In this document: positions 38,721 through 48,830 of the stretch, in pieces
How the letters are laid out: every line of letters begins with the position of its first letter
Position numbering within the stretch: the first letter of the stretch is position 1
Source: Arenimonas daejeonensis
GTDB taxonomy: Bacteria; Pseudomonadota; Gammaproteobacteria; Xanthomonadales; Xanthomonadaceae
Assembly (NCBI RefSeq): GCF_007993735.1
Contig: NZ_CP042453.1
Coordinates: 2,170,001-2,234,000 of the forward strand
Length of the DNA: 64,000 bases
Direction of reading: 5' to 3'
Program-made: the position numbers and the translations under genes
Notes under the pieces: model-generated
The model's input: only the letters and a program-made list of their open reading frames with translations
What the model was told of the DNA's origin: nothing
Databases searched by the model: none

Positions 38721-41038
38721 TCAATGGGGTGAGGGTTCGGGACGGAAACAGGGCGACAGCACCCAGACCAGGCCGATGCCCAGCAGCAGGCTCAGGCCGA
38801 AGCTGTGCAGGGCCGGGGTGGCCGACAGCGCCAGCAGGCCGAAGGCCAGCAGGGTGCTGGCGGCACCAAGGAGACGGCCAGCCAACTGGCCGGGTCGTCG
38901 CGATGTTCAAGCAGGAAGATGCCGTAGTCCACCCCCATGCCCAGCAGCAGCAGCTGCGCCAGCACGCCGAACAGCTGCAGTGGTACGCCCAGCCAGCCCA
39001 GGGTCGCCAGGCTCAGCGCGGCGGCCAGCGCCGTCGGCAGCAGCGCACGCCAGGCGTGGCCGCGGAAACGCAGGAACAGGGCCAGGGCCACGGCCGCATA
39101 ACCGGCCAGCAGCAACCCGCCCATCTTCTGCCGGTACTCGCCGAGCAGGCGTGAATAGGTGGCGGTGCGGTCCACCCAGCGCACGCCCGGCAACTGTTCG
39201 CCCAGCGTCGCCAGTGCAGGCAGGGCGGCGCGGTCCGGGCCTTCCAGCAGGACCACACTGCCCCACTGCCCGTCCACTTCACCCAGCCACAGCGGGCGCA
39301 GCGGTGCGGACACCGGGTGCACCAGCCAGTCGTCCGGTGTCAGCGGCGGGTGCGTGCTGTCGGCCGGCGGGACGGGTTCGTCCAGTGCAGCCGCGGCGCG
39401 CGACCGTGCCGCGTGTTCCGCGGTCGCGACCAGGCGGGCATCGGCCTGCTGCCGAGCCGTCGAGGGCAGCCAGTCGCTGACGGCACGCCAGCCGCCCAGC
39501 TCGCCGGCCTGCACCAGCGGGGCGAGTCGATCCGTCAGCGCCTCTTCGGCCTGCCGCAGCGTTTCCGGGTCGTCGCCACTGACCAGGAAGTACTGCGCCG
39601 GACTCGGCAAACCCAGCTTCCGGCCCAGCGCCTGGTCCTGTGCCAGCAGGGCCGGCGGCGAACTCTGCAGGCTGCGCAGGTCGTCATCTACCCGCAGCTG
39701 CGACAGGCCGCCGGCGATGAAGGCCAGCACGACCGCAGCCATCACGTAGCCGCCCGCCCCGGGACGCCAGCGCGGCCAGATGGCCAGGCTGCCGGCGACA
39801 GCGTGCGCGAAGCGGCTGGTACGCGGTGTGCCTCGATCGAGCCACGGGAACCACAGCACCACCGTGAGGAAGGCCGCGACCAGGCCGGTGGCCGAAAACA
39901 ACGCCATCTGCCGCAGCCCCGGGAACGGCGCCAGGCCCAGGGCGAGATAGGCCAGCGCGCTGGTGACCAGGGCCAGTGCGAGTCCCGGCAACAACGCACG
40001 CAGCAGGGATCGCGGCGCCTGCCCGGGCGTGGCCTGGCGGCTGGCGAAATAGTGGATGCCGTAGTCCTCGGCCACGCCGACCAGGCTGGCGCCGAACAAA
40101 GGGGTCAGCAGGTGCACCTGCCCGAACACCAGCGCGGTCGCCGCCACGCCGGCCGCGACACCGACCAGCAGCGACAGCGCCACCAGCAGGATCGGCCGCA
40201 GGCTGCGGAACGACAGCCACACCAGCAACACCACGGCGGCCAGCGATCCCAGGCCGATGGTATTGACCTCTCGGCTGGCCTGGGCCGCGGCGGCTTCTGC
40301 ATGCAGGGGAACACCGCTGCGCAAGACTTCGAGTGGCGTGCCGGCCGCGTCACGCGCGGCGGTTTCAGCCGTTTCCAGCGCGTGCTGCAGGCGTCGTTCG
40401 CCGTCGAGCGCGAAGGCCGAGGTGCGGCTTTCAAGACGCAGCACCGCCCAGCGGGCCTCGCCCTCCTGCAAGGTCAGCAGGCCATCTAGCGGCTGCACCC
40501 GCCCTGCCCTCGCCTGCCACCAGTCCGGCCACAGTCCCAGCGGGTCATCCTGCCAGCGCATCAGGCCGCTGCCGGGGCCGAAACCGTAGAGCGCGGCGAG
40601 TGCGGATTCCGCGAGTGCCGCGGCGTCCGTTGTTTCCAGCCGTTTGCGCTGTGCCGGAGTCAGCAGGCCGCGGCGGTGAGGGGCATACAGGGCCAGCGCC
40701 TGCGCCAGCGTGTCCCCGTCGTCGTGCACGGCGGCCAAGGGTTGCGGCGGTTGATCCAGAGCGGCGAGGAATGCGGCCGAGGCGCGGCGCGTGCCGGCCC
40801 AGTCCCCGGCCTTGAGCAGCACGACGACCTGGCGCGTGGCGGCTTCACCGATGCGGGCGTTGGCCGCGCGCTGCAACGCGTCCTCGCCTTCGCCCGGCAG
40901 CAGGGCCATGACGTCGCTGTCCAGCCGGGCGTCGCGCCAGAAGCCGGTCTGCTGCGCGCCGATCGCGACCACCACGGCCAGCCACAGCCAGGCCAGCAGC
41001 GGCCACAGGCGTGCGCGGGCTTGCGTGGGCTCAGTCAA
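38721..41038 (-). CDS. MMPL-family exporter (one frameshift)
   Basis: Large inner-membrane transporter of the RND/MMPL superfamily, thought to extract the finished polyene from the inner membrane. Two sets of membrane helices flank two periplasmic domains: residues about 250-400 (SLAAVVLLVWLSFRSLRPIL, GVAEDYGIHYF, ALALVTSALAYLALGLAPF) and the C-terminal set (LLLLGMGVDYGIFLLEH). One C is missing near 38875, after which the second frame supplies STLLAFGLLALSATPALHS and the true stop at 38721. Corrected length is about 772 residues. It is neighboured by a LolA-like gene. Confidence 0.88.
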
Positions 41039-41672
41039 ACCGCGCCGCCTCGGCCGGGCTGGCGGTGGCCGGTTCGTCGCTCAGTTCGAGGAACCGGAGC
41101 GTGGTGTGGTCGCCGCCGGTTTCCTCCAGCGCCACCTCGTCCACATGTTCGTCGCCGCGCAGTTCGATGACGCGGAAAACCCGCTGCAGTCCGGCATCGC
41201 GTGGATGCAGCCGCAGTTGCCAGCGGCCATCGGGCAGGCGGTCTTCGTTGATCTCGAACTGCGGCGCCAGCGCGTCCAGGTCTCCGGCGACCAGGGCCAG
41301 CAGCAGCGAATTCACCGACGCCATGGCAGGCGAAACGGCGGCATCCAGCACTACCCGGGTGCTGCCGTCGGGTTGCCGGGTGAGCAGGCGGTCGCGTGTC
41401 AGCACCGTGCTGGAGGCGAAAGGCTCGGTGGTGTCCCAGATCACGCCGCGGTCGCGCAGCAACAGGAAACGACCGCGCGAAAGCAAAGGGTTCTTGAAGC
41501 CCTGCAACTGCTTGCGCTGCTCGAAGCTTCCGCGCAGTACCGCCGGCCGGGCCAGTCGGCCGCGGGCATCGTCGCTGGCCGCCTGCGGCGTCATGTCTTC
41601 GTTGGCGCACGCCACGGGCGAAGCCGAGGCCAGCAGCGCGGCCAGGATTGCCGCGGCGAAGGCCCTGGTCAC
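41031..41672 (-). CDS. LolA-like outer membrane lipoprotein carrier
   Basis: The 213-residue protein starts at GTG 41672 with a cleavable signal (AFAAAILAALLASASPVACA) and has the LolA-type sequence LRGSFEQRKQLQGFKNPLLS followed by GRFLLLRDRGVIWDT. In aryl-polyene clusters such proteins probably shuttle the lipidated pigment across the periplasm, receiving it from the MMPL protein. It overlaps the MMPL start by 8 bases and the thioesterase stop by 4. Confidence 0.85.
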   Translation of the reverse strand: MTRAFAAAILAALLASASPVACANEDMTPQAASDDARGRLARPAVLRGSFEQRKQLQGFKNPLLSRGRFLLLRDRGVIWDTTEPFASSTVLTRDRLLTRQPDGSTRVVLDAAVSPAMASVNSLLLALVAGDLDALAPQFEINEDRLPDGRWQLRLHPRDAGLQRVFRVIELRGDEHVDEVALEETGGDHTTLRFLELSDEPATASPAEAARFD

Positions 41673-42085
41673 GGCGACAGGCCCAGCCGCTGCCGCAGCA
41701 CCGTCGGCGAGGCGTAACACATCTCGCCCGTCGCCATGTCCACCGCCACCTGGATGCTGTGTGCGCGCGTCAGGACTTCGCCGGTGGCGGCGTCGCTGAC
41801 CAGGTAGTCGATCTTCAGCCGGTTCTCCCACTCGACGATCTGTGCGCGCACCTTCAGGCGCTGGCCGAACCGCGCCGAACGCACGTACTTCACGCGCAGG
41901 TCAACGATCGGCCAGGCGTAGCCGGAGTCGCGCATCTGCGGGTAGTCGTAGTCGTAGCGCTGCAGCAATGCGCAGCGCGCCAGCTCCAGGTATTTCATGT
42001 AGTGCCCGTGCCAGACCACGTCCATCGGGTCCAGGTCGTGGAAGGCCGGCGTCAGCTCGATCTCGGCGGAAAGATCAGTCGGCAT
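41669..42085 (-). CDS. YbgC-like thioesterase (hotdog fold)
   Basis: The 138-residue protein contains DLDPMDVVWHGHYMKYLELAR, the 4-hydroxybenzoyl-CoA thioesterase/YbgC active-site region with the catalytic Asp. It may release stalled acyl chains from the carrier proteins or CoA. The start ATG 42085 is preferred because upstream in-frame sequence is the 3' part of the ammonia-lyase gene. It overlaps that gene by 11 bases. The frame is intact. Confidence 0.88.
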   Translation of the reverse strand: MPTDLSAEIELTPAFHDLDPMDVVWHGHYMKYLELARCALLQRYDYDYPQMRDSGYAWPIVDLRVKYVRSARFGQRLKVRAQIVEWENRLKIDYLVSDAATGEVLTRAHSIQVAVDMATGEMCYASPTVLRQRLGLSP

Positions 42086-43624
42086 ACAGGCTCCATGCCT
42101 CGGCGCGGATCGCCGCCAGCAGCTGGCGCAGCTCGACGTCCAGCGCCCGGTCCTCGACCACCAGCGGCAGGCGCGCCGCCAGGTCGGCGTACATCGCCTC
42201 GGGCGCTGTGGCCAGTTGCGCGCCGCCATCAAGCGCGCGACGCAGGGCGATGCCCTGGCGTGCGGTGACCAGCAGCGCGGCGGTCACCTGTTCGGTCAGT
42301 TCGATCACCCGCAGCGCATCGCGCGCGGCGATCGTGCCCATGCTGACCTTGTCCTGATTGTGGCATTCGGTGGAACGCGAGAACACCGAAGCCGGCATGG
42401 TCAGCTTCAACGCCTCCGCCGTCCACGCCGAGACGCTGATCTGCAGCGCCTTCAGGCCGTGGTTGAGCGAAGCGCGGTCGCCGCTGGCGGCCGAAAGGTT
42501 GGCCGGCAGACCGTGGTTGTAGCGTGCGTCCACCAGCAGGGCCATCTGCCGGTCCAGCAGGTCGGCCAGGTTGGCGACCAGGTTCTTCAGCGAGTCCATC
42601 GCGAAGGCGATGTGGCCGCCGTAGAAATGGCCGCCGTGCAGCACCATCTCCTGCTCGGCATCGATGATGGGGTTGTCGTTGGCGCTGTTGAGCTCGTTCT
42701 CGAGGTTGGCGCGCAGCCACGGCAACGCGTCCTCCAGAACGCCGATCACGTGCGGTGCGCAGCGCAGCGAGTAGCGGTCCTGCAGGCGCTGTTCGTTGCG
42801 CGGCGGCCGGTCGGCGGCCAGGTCGGCGCGCAGACGCGCGGCCACGCGCTGCTGGCCCGGATGCGGTTTCACCGCGAACAGCGTCTGGTCGAAGTGGTGC
42901 GCGTTGCCGGCGCTGGCGACCACGTTGTAGGCGGTGATGCGCGTGGCCAGGCGCCCGAGGTGGTCGGCGCGGCCGAAGGCGAGGCAGGCCAGCGCGGTCA
43001 TCACCGCGGTGCCGTTCATGATCGCCAGGCCTTCCTTCGGGCGCAGGCGCAGCGGCGACAGGTCATGTGCGGCCAGTGCGTCCGCGGCCGGTTTCACCTG
43101 GCCCTGGTGCCAGACTTCGCGCTCGCCGCACAGGGCGGCGGCGACGTAGGACAGCGGCGTCAGGTCGCCGCTGGCGCCGACCGAGCCTTCGGCCGGGATC
43201 AGCGGCAGGATGTCGTGCGCCAGCAGCGCCTCGAGCTGCCGCAGCAGGCCCAGGCTGACGCCGGACACGCCCTGCGCCAGCGACTGCAGGCGCACCAGCA
43301 GCACCGCGCGGGTCTCCTCCGGATCAGGAACCGCCCCAGCCCGCAGCCGTGGTAGGCATAGAGGTGGTGCGGCAGTTCGTCCACCAGGGCCGGTGGAATG
43401 GCCACCGTGCAGGAGTCGCCGTAGCCGGTGCTGACGCCATAGACCACGCCGTCCTCGGCGATAAGGCGGTCCACGAATTCGGCGCCGCGGTTGATGCGCG
43501 CCTGGAACGACGGGTCCGCCGACAGCACCGGACGTGCCTGGCGGCGGGCGACCGCGAGCACGTCCTCGATCCGCAGCGGACGGCCGTCGATCAGGATCGG
43601 ACGTGGATCAGGAATCGCGGGCAT
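42075..43624 (-). CDS. HAL/TAL-type aromatic amino acid ammonia-lyase (one frameshift)
   Basis: MIO-dependent lyases remove ammonia from His, Phe or Tyr. The MIO tripeptide Ala-Ser-Gly is seen in GSVGASGDLTPLSY. YGVSTGYGDS and ENELNSANDNPI are further family motifs. Corrected length is about 516 residues. One G seems missing at 43324-43328 (CCTGATCC for CCTGGATCC), after which the frame continues EETRAVLLVRLQSLAQG. A tyrosine lyase would yield 4-coumarate, a possible aryl starter, as in flexirubin clusters. Substrate cannot be set from sequence alone. It overlaps the acyltransferase gene by 17 bases. Confidence 0.88.
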
Positions 43625-44550
43625 CGGTGGTGGTGTCCCAGAAAGGAAAGAAGTTGAACCAGTCGTAGGGCGATTCTCGCAGGCTGGCGGCCAGCCAGTG
43701 CGAAAACCGGCCGGCATGGGCGTCCAGCCCGGCCTGGCGGTCGCCGCGGGCCAGCACCACCTGGTCGGTCATCGGCTGGATGCGGGCGTGGTAGCCCTCG
43801 CCCTCGTGCAGGCAGGACAGCAGCCAGACCGGGCAGCGCAGCACCGCAGCGATCAGGTAGGGGCCGGCGGGCAGGTCCACCGGGTGGCCCAGGAACACCG
43901 TGCGGGCGATGCGGTCGCCCGACACGGGCACGCGGTCGCCGGCGATGGCGATGAACTCGCCGGCCGCGACCCGGTCGGCCAGCAGCATCGCCGTGGTCGG
44001 CGAGAAGTCGGTGACCTGCATCAGCCGCACGCTCGCGTCCGGGTTCAGGCGTTCGAGGATACGGTTGAAACGCTGCGCATGCGCCGTGTGCACCAGGATG
44101 GTCACGCGCAGGCCCTCGCGCCAGCCGGCCGCCATCTGCATCAGCTCCAGGCAGCCGGTGTGGGCGGTCACGATCACCCCGCCCTGCCCCGTGCGCTGCG
44201 CCCTGCCCAGCATGTCGGTGTGGCCGGTGAAGGCGACTTTCGACCGCGGGTAGTGGCCACCGATGGCCAGCATCTTGTCGAGCAGGGTTTCGGCGAAACG
44301 CAGGAAGTGGCGCAGGCTCGCGCGCGCCGGGTTGCCGGGCGAACACGCCGGGTTCGGCAGCATGCAGCCGCCGCAGGTATTCCAGCGACGAACGCCGCGC
44401 CAGCGGACTGCCCAGCCAGTAGGCGAACACCACCGGGTACAGGCAGGCCCGGAACGGCCAGCGCCCCAGCCACCGGTAGATGCCGTACAGCACCCAGGTG
44501 CCGCCGACGAAGGTGCTTTCGCCCAGTTCGGCCCAGTGCCGGCGTTTCAT
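43608..44550 (-). CDS. LpxL-type acyltransferase of pigment operon (one frameshift)
   Basis: Lysophospholipid/lipid A type acyltransferase with the catalytic HX4E in VTAHTGCLELMQM. It has an N-terminal hydrophobic segment (VLYGIYRWLGRWPFRACLYP). The C-terminal WLAASLRESPYDWFNFFPFW is typical for the group. In aryl-polyene clusters such enzymes are thought to attach the pigment or a fatty acid to a membrane lipid. A base is missing near 44335 (TTCGCCCGG), and the second frame starts at PGNPARASLRHFLRFAE. Corrected length is about 314 residues. It overlaps the GT2 gene by 4 bases. Confidence 0.82.
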
Positions 44551-45298
44551 TGCCGCACCAGTTTGCGCGCCAGCAGCCGCGGCAGGCGCCACAACATCCC
44601 GAGGAACAGGCGGGTGTGCATAGCGGTGATACGCACGTTGTCGCGCCAGAGGTCGAAGTGCGAGACGCCGTCCTCGGGATACGTCACCCGGGTCGGGCGG
44701 TTGCGTACCGGTACGCCGTCCCAGTGCAGGCGGACGATGATCTCGGTATCGAAATCCATGCGCCGGCCGATGCGGGTACGGTCGAGCAGGCGCAGGGTCG
44801 GCGCCAGCGGATAGACGCGGAAACCGCACATCGAATCGGCGATGTCGAATGACAGCGTGTTGATCCAGACCCAGACATGGCAGGCGTAGCGGCCGTAGAG
44901 CCGGCTGCGCGGCACCGAGTCGTCGTAGACCGGGCGGCCGTTGATGATCGTGTCCGGCTCGGCGCGTGCCTGCGCCAGGAAAGCCGGCACGTCGGCGGTG
45001 TCGTGCTGGCCGTCGGCATCGAGCTGCAGCACGTGGCTGTGGCCGCGGCGGCCGGCTTCGCGCAGCCCGGCCATCACGGCGGCGCCCTTGCCCTGGTTCG
45101 GCTCCAGTCGCAGCAGCGAAATCCAGCCCGGTTCGGCCGCGGCCAGTCGGCGCAGCGTTCCGGCGCAGTCCGGGCCGGAGCCGTCGTCCACCAGCAGGCA
45201 GGGCACGCCGTGTGCACGCAGCCGGTCCATCAGCGGCACGATCGCCCGCTCGTGGTCGAAGACCGGGATCACGATCAGCGGCGAAAATCCCGGCTCAT
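44547..45298 (-). CDS. Family 2 glycosyltransferase of pigment operon (frameshift at start)
   Basis: A GT-A enzyme with LIVIPVFDHERAIVPLMDRL, LLVDDGSGPD, NQGKGAAVMAGLREA and the DADGQHD metal motif (DxD). It resembles dolichyl-phosphate-mannose-synthase-like transferases and may add a sugar to the lipid anchor of the pigment. The start ATG 45298 is in another frame. Adding one T to the TTTT run near 45284 gives MSRDFSPLIVIPV and a 4-base ATGA overlap with the ligase gene. Corrected length is about 250 residues. Confidence 0.85.
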
Positions 45299-46977
45299 GC
45301 CGCCGCCCCGGGATCGAACAGCAGGCGACCGCTGGCATGCACGCCATGGTCCGACCGGTAGCGGAAGCCCAGTTTGCCGGTGCCGGGCTGCCAGTCGAGT
45401 TCGACCTGCAGGGTCGTGCCCGGGCGGACGAGGTGGTGGAACTTCACCGTCTCCATGCACAGGAACGTGGCGGGAATCGCGAACGCTTCGCGCCCCAGGC
45501 GCACTGTCCAGTCGAGCATGGCCACGCCGGGCAGGATCGGCGACTGCGGGAAGTGGCCGTCGAAGGCGGCCAGTTCGGGCCGCACTTCCGGGGTGAGGCG
45601 GGCGTGGTTGTGATCGCGTTCGAGCCAGTGCGGCACCGGCATGTGCGGGTGGAACAGATCGGCCAGTTGGCGTTCGCTGGTCTTGCCGCGGGTGTCGCTG
45701 GGCAACACGTCGAGGAAACGCCAGCGGCGCGGCAGCGCGATCGCTTCGGTGTGCCCGGACAGCCAGGCGCGCAGCACGTTGCCGAGTGCAGCCTTGCCCT
45801 GCCCTGCCAGAAGCTTGCGCCCTTCGGTGCTCGGCACGGCAGCCACCGCGACCAGGATGCGATGGCCAGGCAGGGCGATCACGCGCGCTTCCGACAGCAG
45901 TGGAGATTCCAGCAGGCGACGTTCGATCGCGCTGAGCGAGATGCGGCGTTCCTCCAGCTTGAGGATACGGTCGGCGCGTCCGCGCAGCTCGAAGCCGCCG
46001 TCGGCATGGGCCAGCGCGCGGTCCTGGGTGGTGTACCAGTGCTCGTCGGCCAGATGCGGCGAGCGCAGTTCTAGCAGGCCCTCGCGGATGCGCCAGGCGA
46101 CGCCGGGCAGCGGCTGCCAGGGTTGCGGCAGGCCGCCGCCGCGGCGCCAGGCGATGCCGCCGGTTTCTGTGCTGCCGAACACTTCGATGGCCGTCTGCCC
46201 CCAGAGCCGCTGCACGTCGTGCGCGGCATCCGCCGGCAGCGGGCCGCCCGAGGAAAACACCGCGCGCAGGCCGCGCGACAGCGCCGTCCAGTCCTGGTTG
46301 TCGGGCAAACGCTTGAGGTGTGCCGGGCTGGCCACCAGCACCAGTGGCGGCGGGCCCAGCGCGGTCAGTTCCTCGTTGTAGGCCAGGCGCCGGGGTGCGA
46401 AGGCGCGCTGCGCCGACAGCGGCCAGAGCAGGCGGAACAGCAGGCCGTAGATGTGCTGGTGCGACACGGTGCCGTGCACCACCGCGTCGCCAATCAGTGT
46501 GCCGAACTGCGTTTCCAGCGCGGCGATTTCCCGGTCCAGCTGGCGCAGCGTCTTGACGATGGCGCCGGGCTCGCCGGTGGAACCGGAGGTGTAGAGCACG
46601 AGCCGGCAGCTGTCGGCGTCGAGTTCCTTGTCCACCGGCGCTGGTGCAGCGGTCGTGGGCTTCCGGCCCTGCGGCAGGTCGCCCGCCCAGCCCTGCACCT
46701 GGTCCGAAAGCCGGGCCAGGGTGGCGGGCAATGTGTCGCCGGGCAGCCACAGCGTCTTGCCGGCCTGCCAGCCTCCGAACAGCGCGGCGGCGAATTCGAG
46801 GCCATCGTCCAGGTGAAGCGCGTGGTTGATACCGTTTGCCGCCTCGAAACACGATCGCCAGGCGGCGATGCGGGCGAGGAACTCACCGCGCGTGACATCG
46901 GCGGTCACGGCAAGGTCCTGCGGCGCCGACGACGCCAGCGCAAGCCGTGCCAGCGGTATGCGGGAATCAGCGCTCAT
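45295..46977 (-). CDS. AMP-dependent acyl ligase fused to a hotdog dehydratase
   Basis: The first about 430 residues are an adenylate-forming ligase (LYTSGSTGEPGAIVK, VFGSTETGGIAWRR, ELRGRADRILKLEERRIS). The last about 110 form a FabA/FabZ-like domain (FDGHFPQSPILPGVAMLDW). The ligase probably activates the aryl acid starter and loads it on an acyl carrier protein, and the second domain dehydrates chain intermediates. In E. coli aryl-polyene clusters these are two proteins, ApeH and ApeI. 560 residues, frame intact. It overlaps the membrane-protein gene by 11 bases. Confidence 0.9.
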   Translation of the reverse strand: MSADSRIPLARLALASSAPQDLAVTADVTRGEFLARIAAWRSCFEAANGINHALHLDDGLEFAAALFGGWQAGKTLWLPGDTLPATLARLSDQVQGWAGDLPQGRKPTTAAPAPVDKELDADSCRLVLYTSGSTGEPGAIVKTLRQLDREIAALETQFGTLIGDAVVHGTVSHQHIYGLLFRLLWPLSAQRAFAPRRLAYNEELTALGPPPLVLVASPAHLKRLPDNQDWTALSRGLRAVFSSGGPLPADAAHDVQRLWGQTAIEVFGSTETGGIAWRRGGGLPQPWQPLPGVAWRIREGLLELRSPHLADEHWYTTQDRALAHADGGFELRGRADRILKLEERRISLSAIERRLLESPLLSEARVIALPGHRILVAVAAVPSTEGRKLLAGQGKAALGNVLRAWLSGHTEAIALPRRWRFLDVLPSDTRGKTSERQLADLFHPHMPVPHWLERDHNHARLTPEVRPELAAFDGHFPQSPILPGVAMLDWTVRLGREAFAIPATFLCMETVKFHHLVRPGTTLQVELDWQPGTGKLGFRYRSDHGVHASGRLLFDPGAAA

Positions 46978-47499
46978 GACGTGGCCGCAGCAGGCGTTCG
47001 CCCAGGAACATGGCGCCGATCAGCAGGTAGGCGACCAGGCCGTTGTACAAGGCCCAGGTCGCATCCGACGCGGCCAGCGCCGTCCACAGGGCGATGCCGC
47101 CGTTGACCGCGAAAAACAGACACCAGGCCCGGGTTACCTTGGCGACATAGGCAATCGCCGCGGGCGGCAGGTCCGGGTGTTGCAGGCGGGCCAGGCGTTC
47201 GATCACGGTCGGGGATGCCGCAGGCTGAGCGCGAACACCGCCAACAGCGCGGCATTCACCAGCACGGGGTAGAGCTTGAGCGGCAGGCCATCGTTGCTGA
47301 GCCAACTGGCCAGTACCAGCAGGCCGGCGCCGGCCGCCGCGCCCAGCCAGACCGGCTCGCGCGAGGCGAGCGCACGCAGCGCGGCCAACAGCAGCAGGAA
47401 CAAAGCGACCCAGCGCGGCTCGAAGCGCGCGAGCCCGTACCAGATCGCCAGGGGGTACAGCAGGGTCGCCAGCCAGGCCAGGGCCGTCGCGGCGCGCAT
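46967..47499 (-). CDS. COG4648-type small membrane protein of pigment operon (one frameshift)
   Basis: Hydrophobic protein of about 178 residues with five or six membrane segments (TALAWLATLLYPLAIWYGLA, WVALFLLLLAALRAL, LVNAALLAVFALSL, CLFFAVNGGIALWTALA, YLLIGAMFLGERLL). Such proteins occur in aryl-polyene clusters with unknown function. One C is missing near 47216 (CATCCCCGACC), after which the frame continues PTVIERLARLQHPDLPP. It abuts the acyl-carrier gene without a gap. Confidence 0.8.
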
Positions 47500-47769
47500 T
47501 CAATCGCCTGCGTGTGATTCGGCGCCAACGTGCATCATGCCGTGCAGGGCATCCACCACGTCCTGCACGGTGCGCACGGAACGGAAAGCCTCCGGCTTGA
47601 GGTTGCCGCCGAGCAAGGGCTTGAGCTGCACGATCAGGTCCACGGCGTCGATGCTGTCGATGTCCAGGTCTTCGCCGAGTTTCGATTCCAGGTTCACTTT
47701 GGCGGGATCTATGCCGAAGGTGTCGTGGAGGATGGCGACGATGCGCTGGAAAAGCTGGTCCTTGGTCAT
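47500..47769 (-). CDS. Acyl carrier protein 2 of pigment operon
   Basis: The 89-residue protein carries the phosphopantetheine site in EDLDIDSIDAVDL (Ser of DSI) and the four-helix ACP pattern (IVAILHDTFGIDPAKVNLES). It should hold the growing polyene or the starter unit. It lies 34 bases after the first ACP gene. The frame is intact. Confidence 0.92.
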   Translation of the reverse strand: MTKDQLFQRIVAILHDTFGIDPAKVNLESKLGEDLDIDSIDAVDLIVQLKPLLGGNLKPEAFRSVRTVQDVVDALHGMMHVGAESHAGD

Positions 47770-47803
47770 GGTCTTGCTCGTGCGGTGCGACGGCCGGGCG
47801 GCC

Positions 47804-48064
47804 TTACAAAGTGCGGTTGGCCGCCACGAACGCGCTCAGTGCGCGCACGCTGGCGAAATGCTGGCGGGTTTCTTCGGAATCGGCCGCCAGGGTGACGCCG
47901 TACTTCTTCTGCAGCGCCAGTCCCAGTTCCAGGGCGTCTATCGAGTCCAGGCCCAGGCCTTCGTTGAACAACGGCGCCTCGGGGTCGATGTCCTCGGCGG
48001 TGATGTCCTCGAGTGACATCGTGGTGATGATCAGTGCCTTGATTTCAGGTTCAAGCGCCAACAC
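47804..48064 (-). CDS. Acyl carrier protein 1 of pigment operon
   Basis: The 86-residue protein has the phosphopantetheine site in EGLGLDSIDALELGLALQ. Two ACPs next to each other are a constant feature of aryl-polyene clusters. The start overlaps the end of the acyltransferase gene by 14 bases. The phosphopantetheinyl transferase at 32203 is the likely activating enzyme. The frame is intact. Confidence 0.93.
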   Translation of the reverse strand: MLALEPEIKALIITTMSLEDITAEDIDPEAPLFNEGLGLDSIDALELGLALQKKYGVTLAADSEETRQHFASVRALSAFVAANRTL

Positions 48065-48830
48065 GTGCCAACTCCGTCTTGAAGGTTTCGCCCAGGTGCC
48101 CGGTTAAACGGCGCGCCGCCAGGGCTTCGGCGGTCCCGCCCGCCAGGAACGGCGCCACCGGGATATCGGGCAGGACCTCGATCCGTACGTGAAATCGCCG
48201 TGAAGGCACACGATACCATTTCTCCCCTTTCCCCAGCGTCCGCGGCGTGCAGGAGACCAGCACGGGCGTCACGTCCAGGCCACCCCGCACCGCGATATTC
48301 GCGGCGCCCCGCTGCAGTGGCCCGAGGTCGGCGCCGGGCGGGGTCCGGGTGCCCTCCGGGAAGATCACCAGGTTCTTTCCTGAACGCACCGAGGCGATGC
48401 AGTCGTCTATCAGCCCGGCGCCATTGTCGTTGCAGATGTAGCCCGTGGCCTGCAGCGGGCCGCGCGTGAATGGGTTGCGGGCGAGCCGTGCCTTCACCAC
48501 GCAGTCCGCTTCGGGGATGCGCGAGACCAGCAGCACCACGTCGATCAGGGTCGGGTGGTTGGCCAGCACCAGCAGGCCGCGCCGCTGCAGGCGTTCAAGC
48601 CCGTGGATCTCGTAGGTCATGACGCCGATGCGGTGCATCAGGCCGACATGGCCCGCGAAACTGTGGCGGATCAGGGAGCGTGCGATCCGCCCCTGCCGAG
48701 GCAGGTCGCGTACGCACAGCCGCAGCATCGGGAACACGACCAGCCCCAGCAGCACGCCACCCAGGCCGAAGGCCACGAAGGACACGCCGGTGCCGAAGAT
48801 CCGCCAGAGCCGGTCCAGGCGCTCACCCAT
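48051..48830 (-). CDS. PlsC-like 1-acyl-glycerol-phosphate acyltransferase
   Basis: The 259-residue membrane protein has the acyltransferase motifs NHPTLIDVV (HX4D) and FPEGTRT, with an N-terminal hydrophobic segment (GTGVSFVAFGLGGVLLGLVV). In pigment clusters this type probably makes the lipid that carries the aryl polyene. It overlaps the ketosynthase-like gene by 8 bases. The frame is intact. Confidence 0.88.
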   Translation of the reverse strand: MGERLDRLWRIFGTGVSFVAFGLGGVLLGLVVFPMLRLCVRDLPRQGRIARSLIRHSFAGHVGLMHRIGVMTYEIHGLERLQRRGLLVLANHPTLIDVVLLVSRIPEADCVVKARLARNPFTRGPLQATGYICNDNGAGLIDDCIASVRSGKNLVIFPEGTRTPPGADLGPLQRGAANIAVRGGLDVTPVLVSCTPRTLGKGEKWYRVPSRRFHVRIEVLPDIPVAPFLAGGTAEALAARRLTGHLGETFKTELARVGA

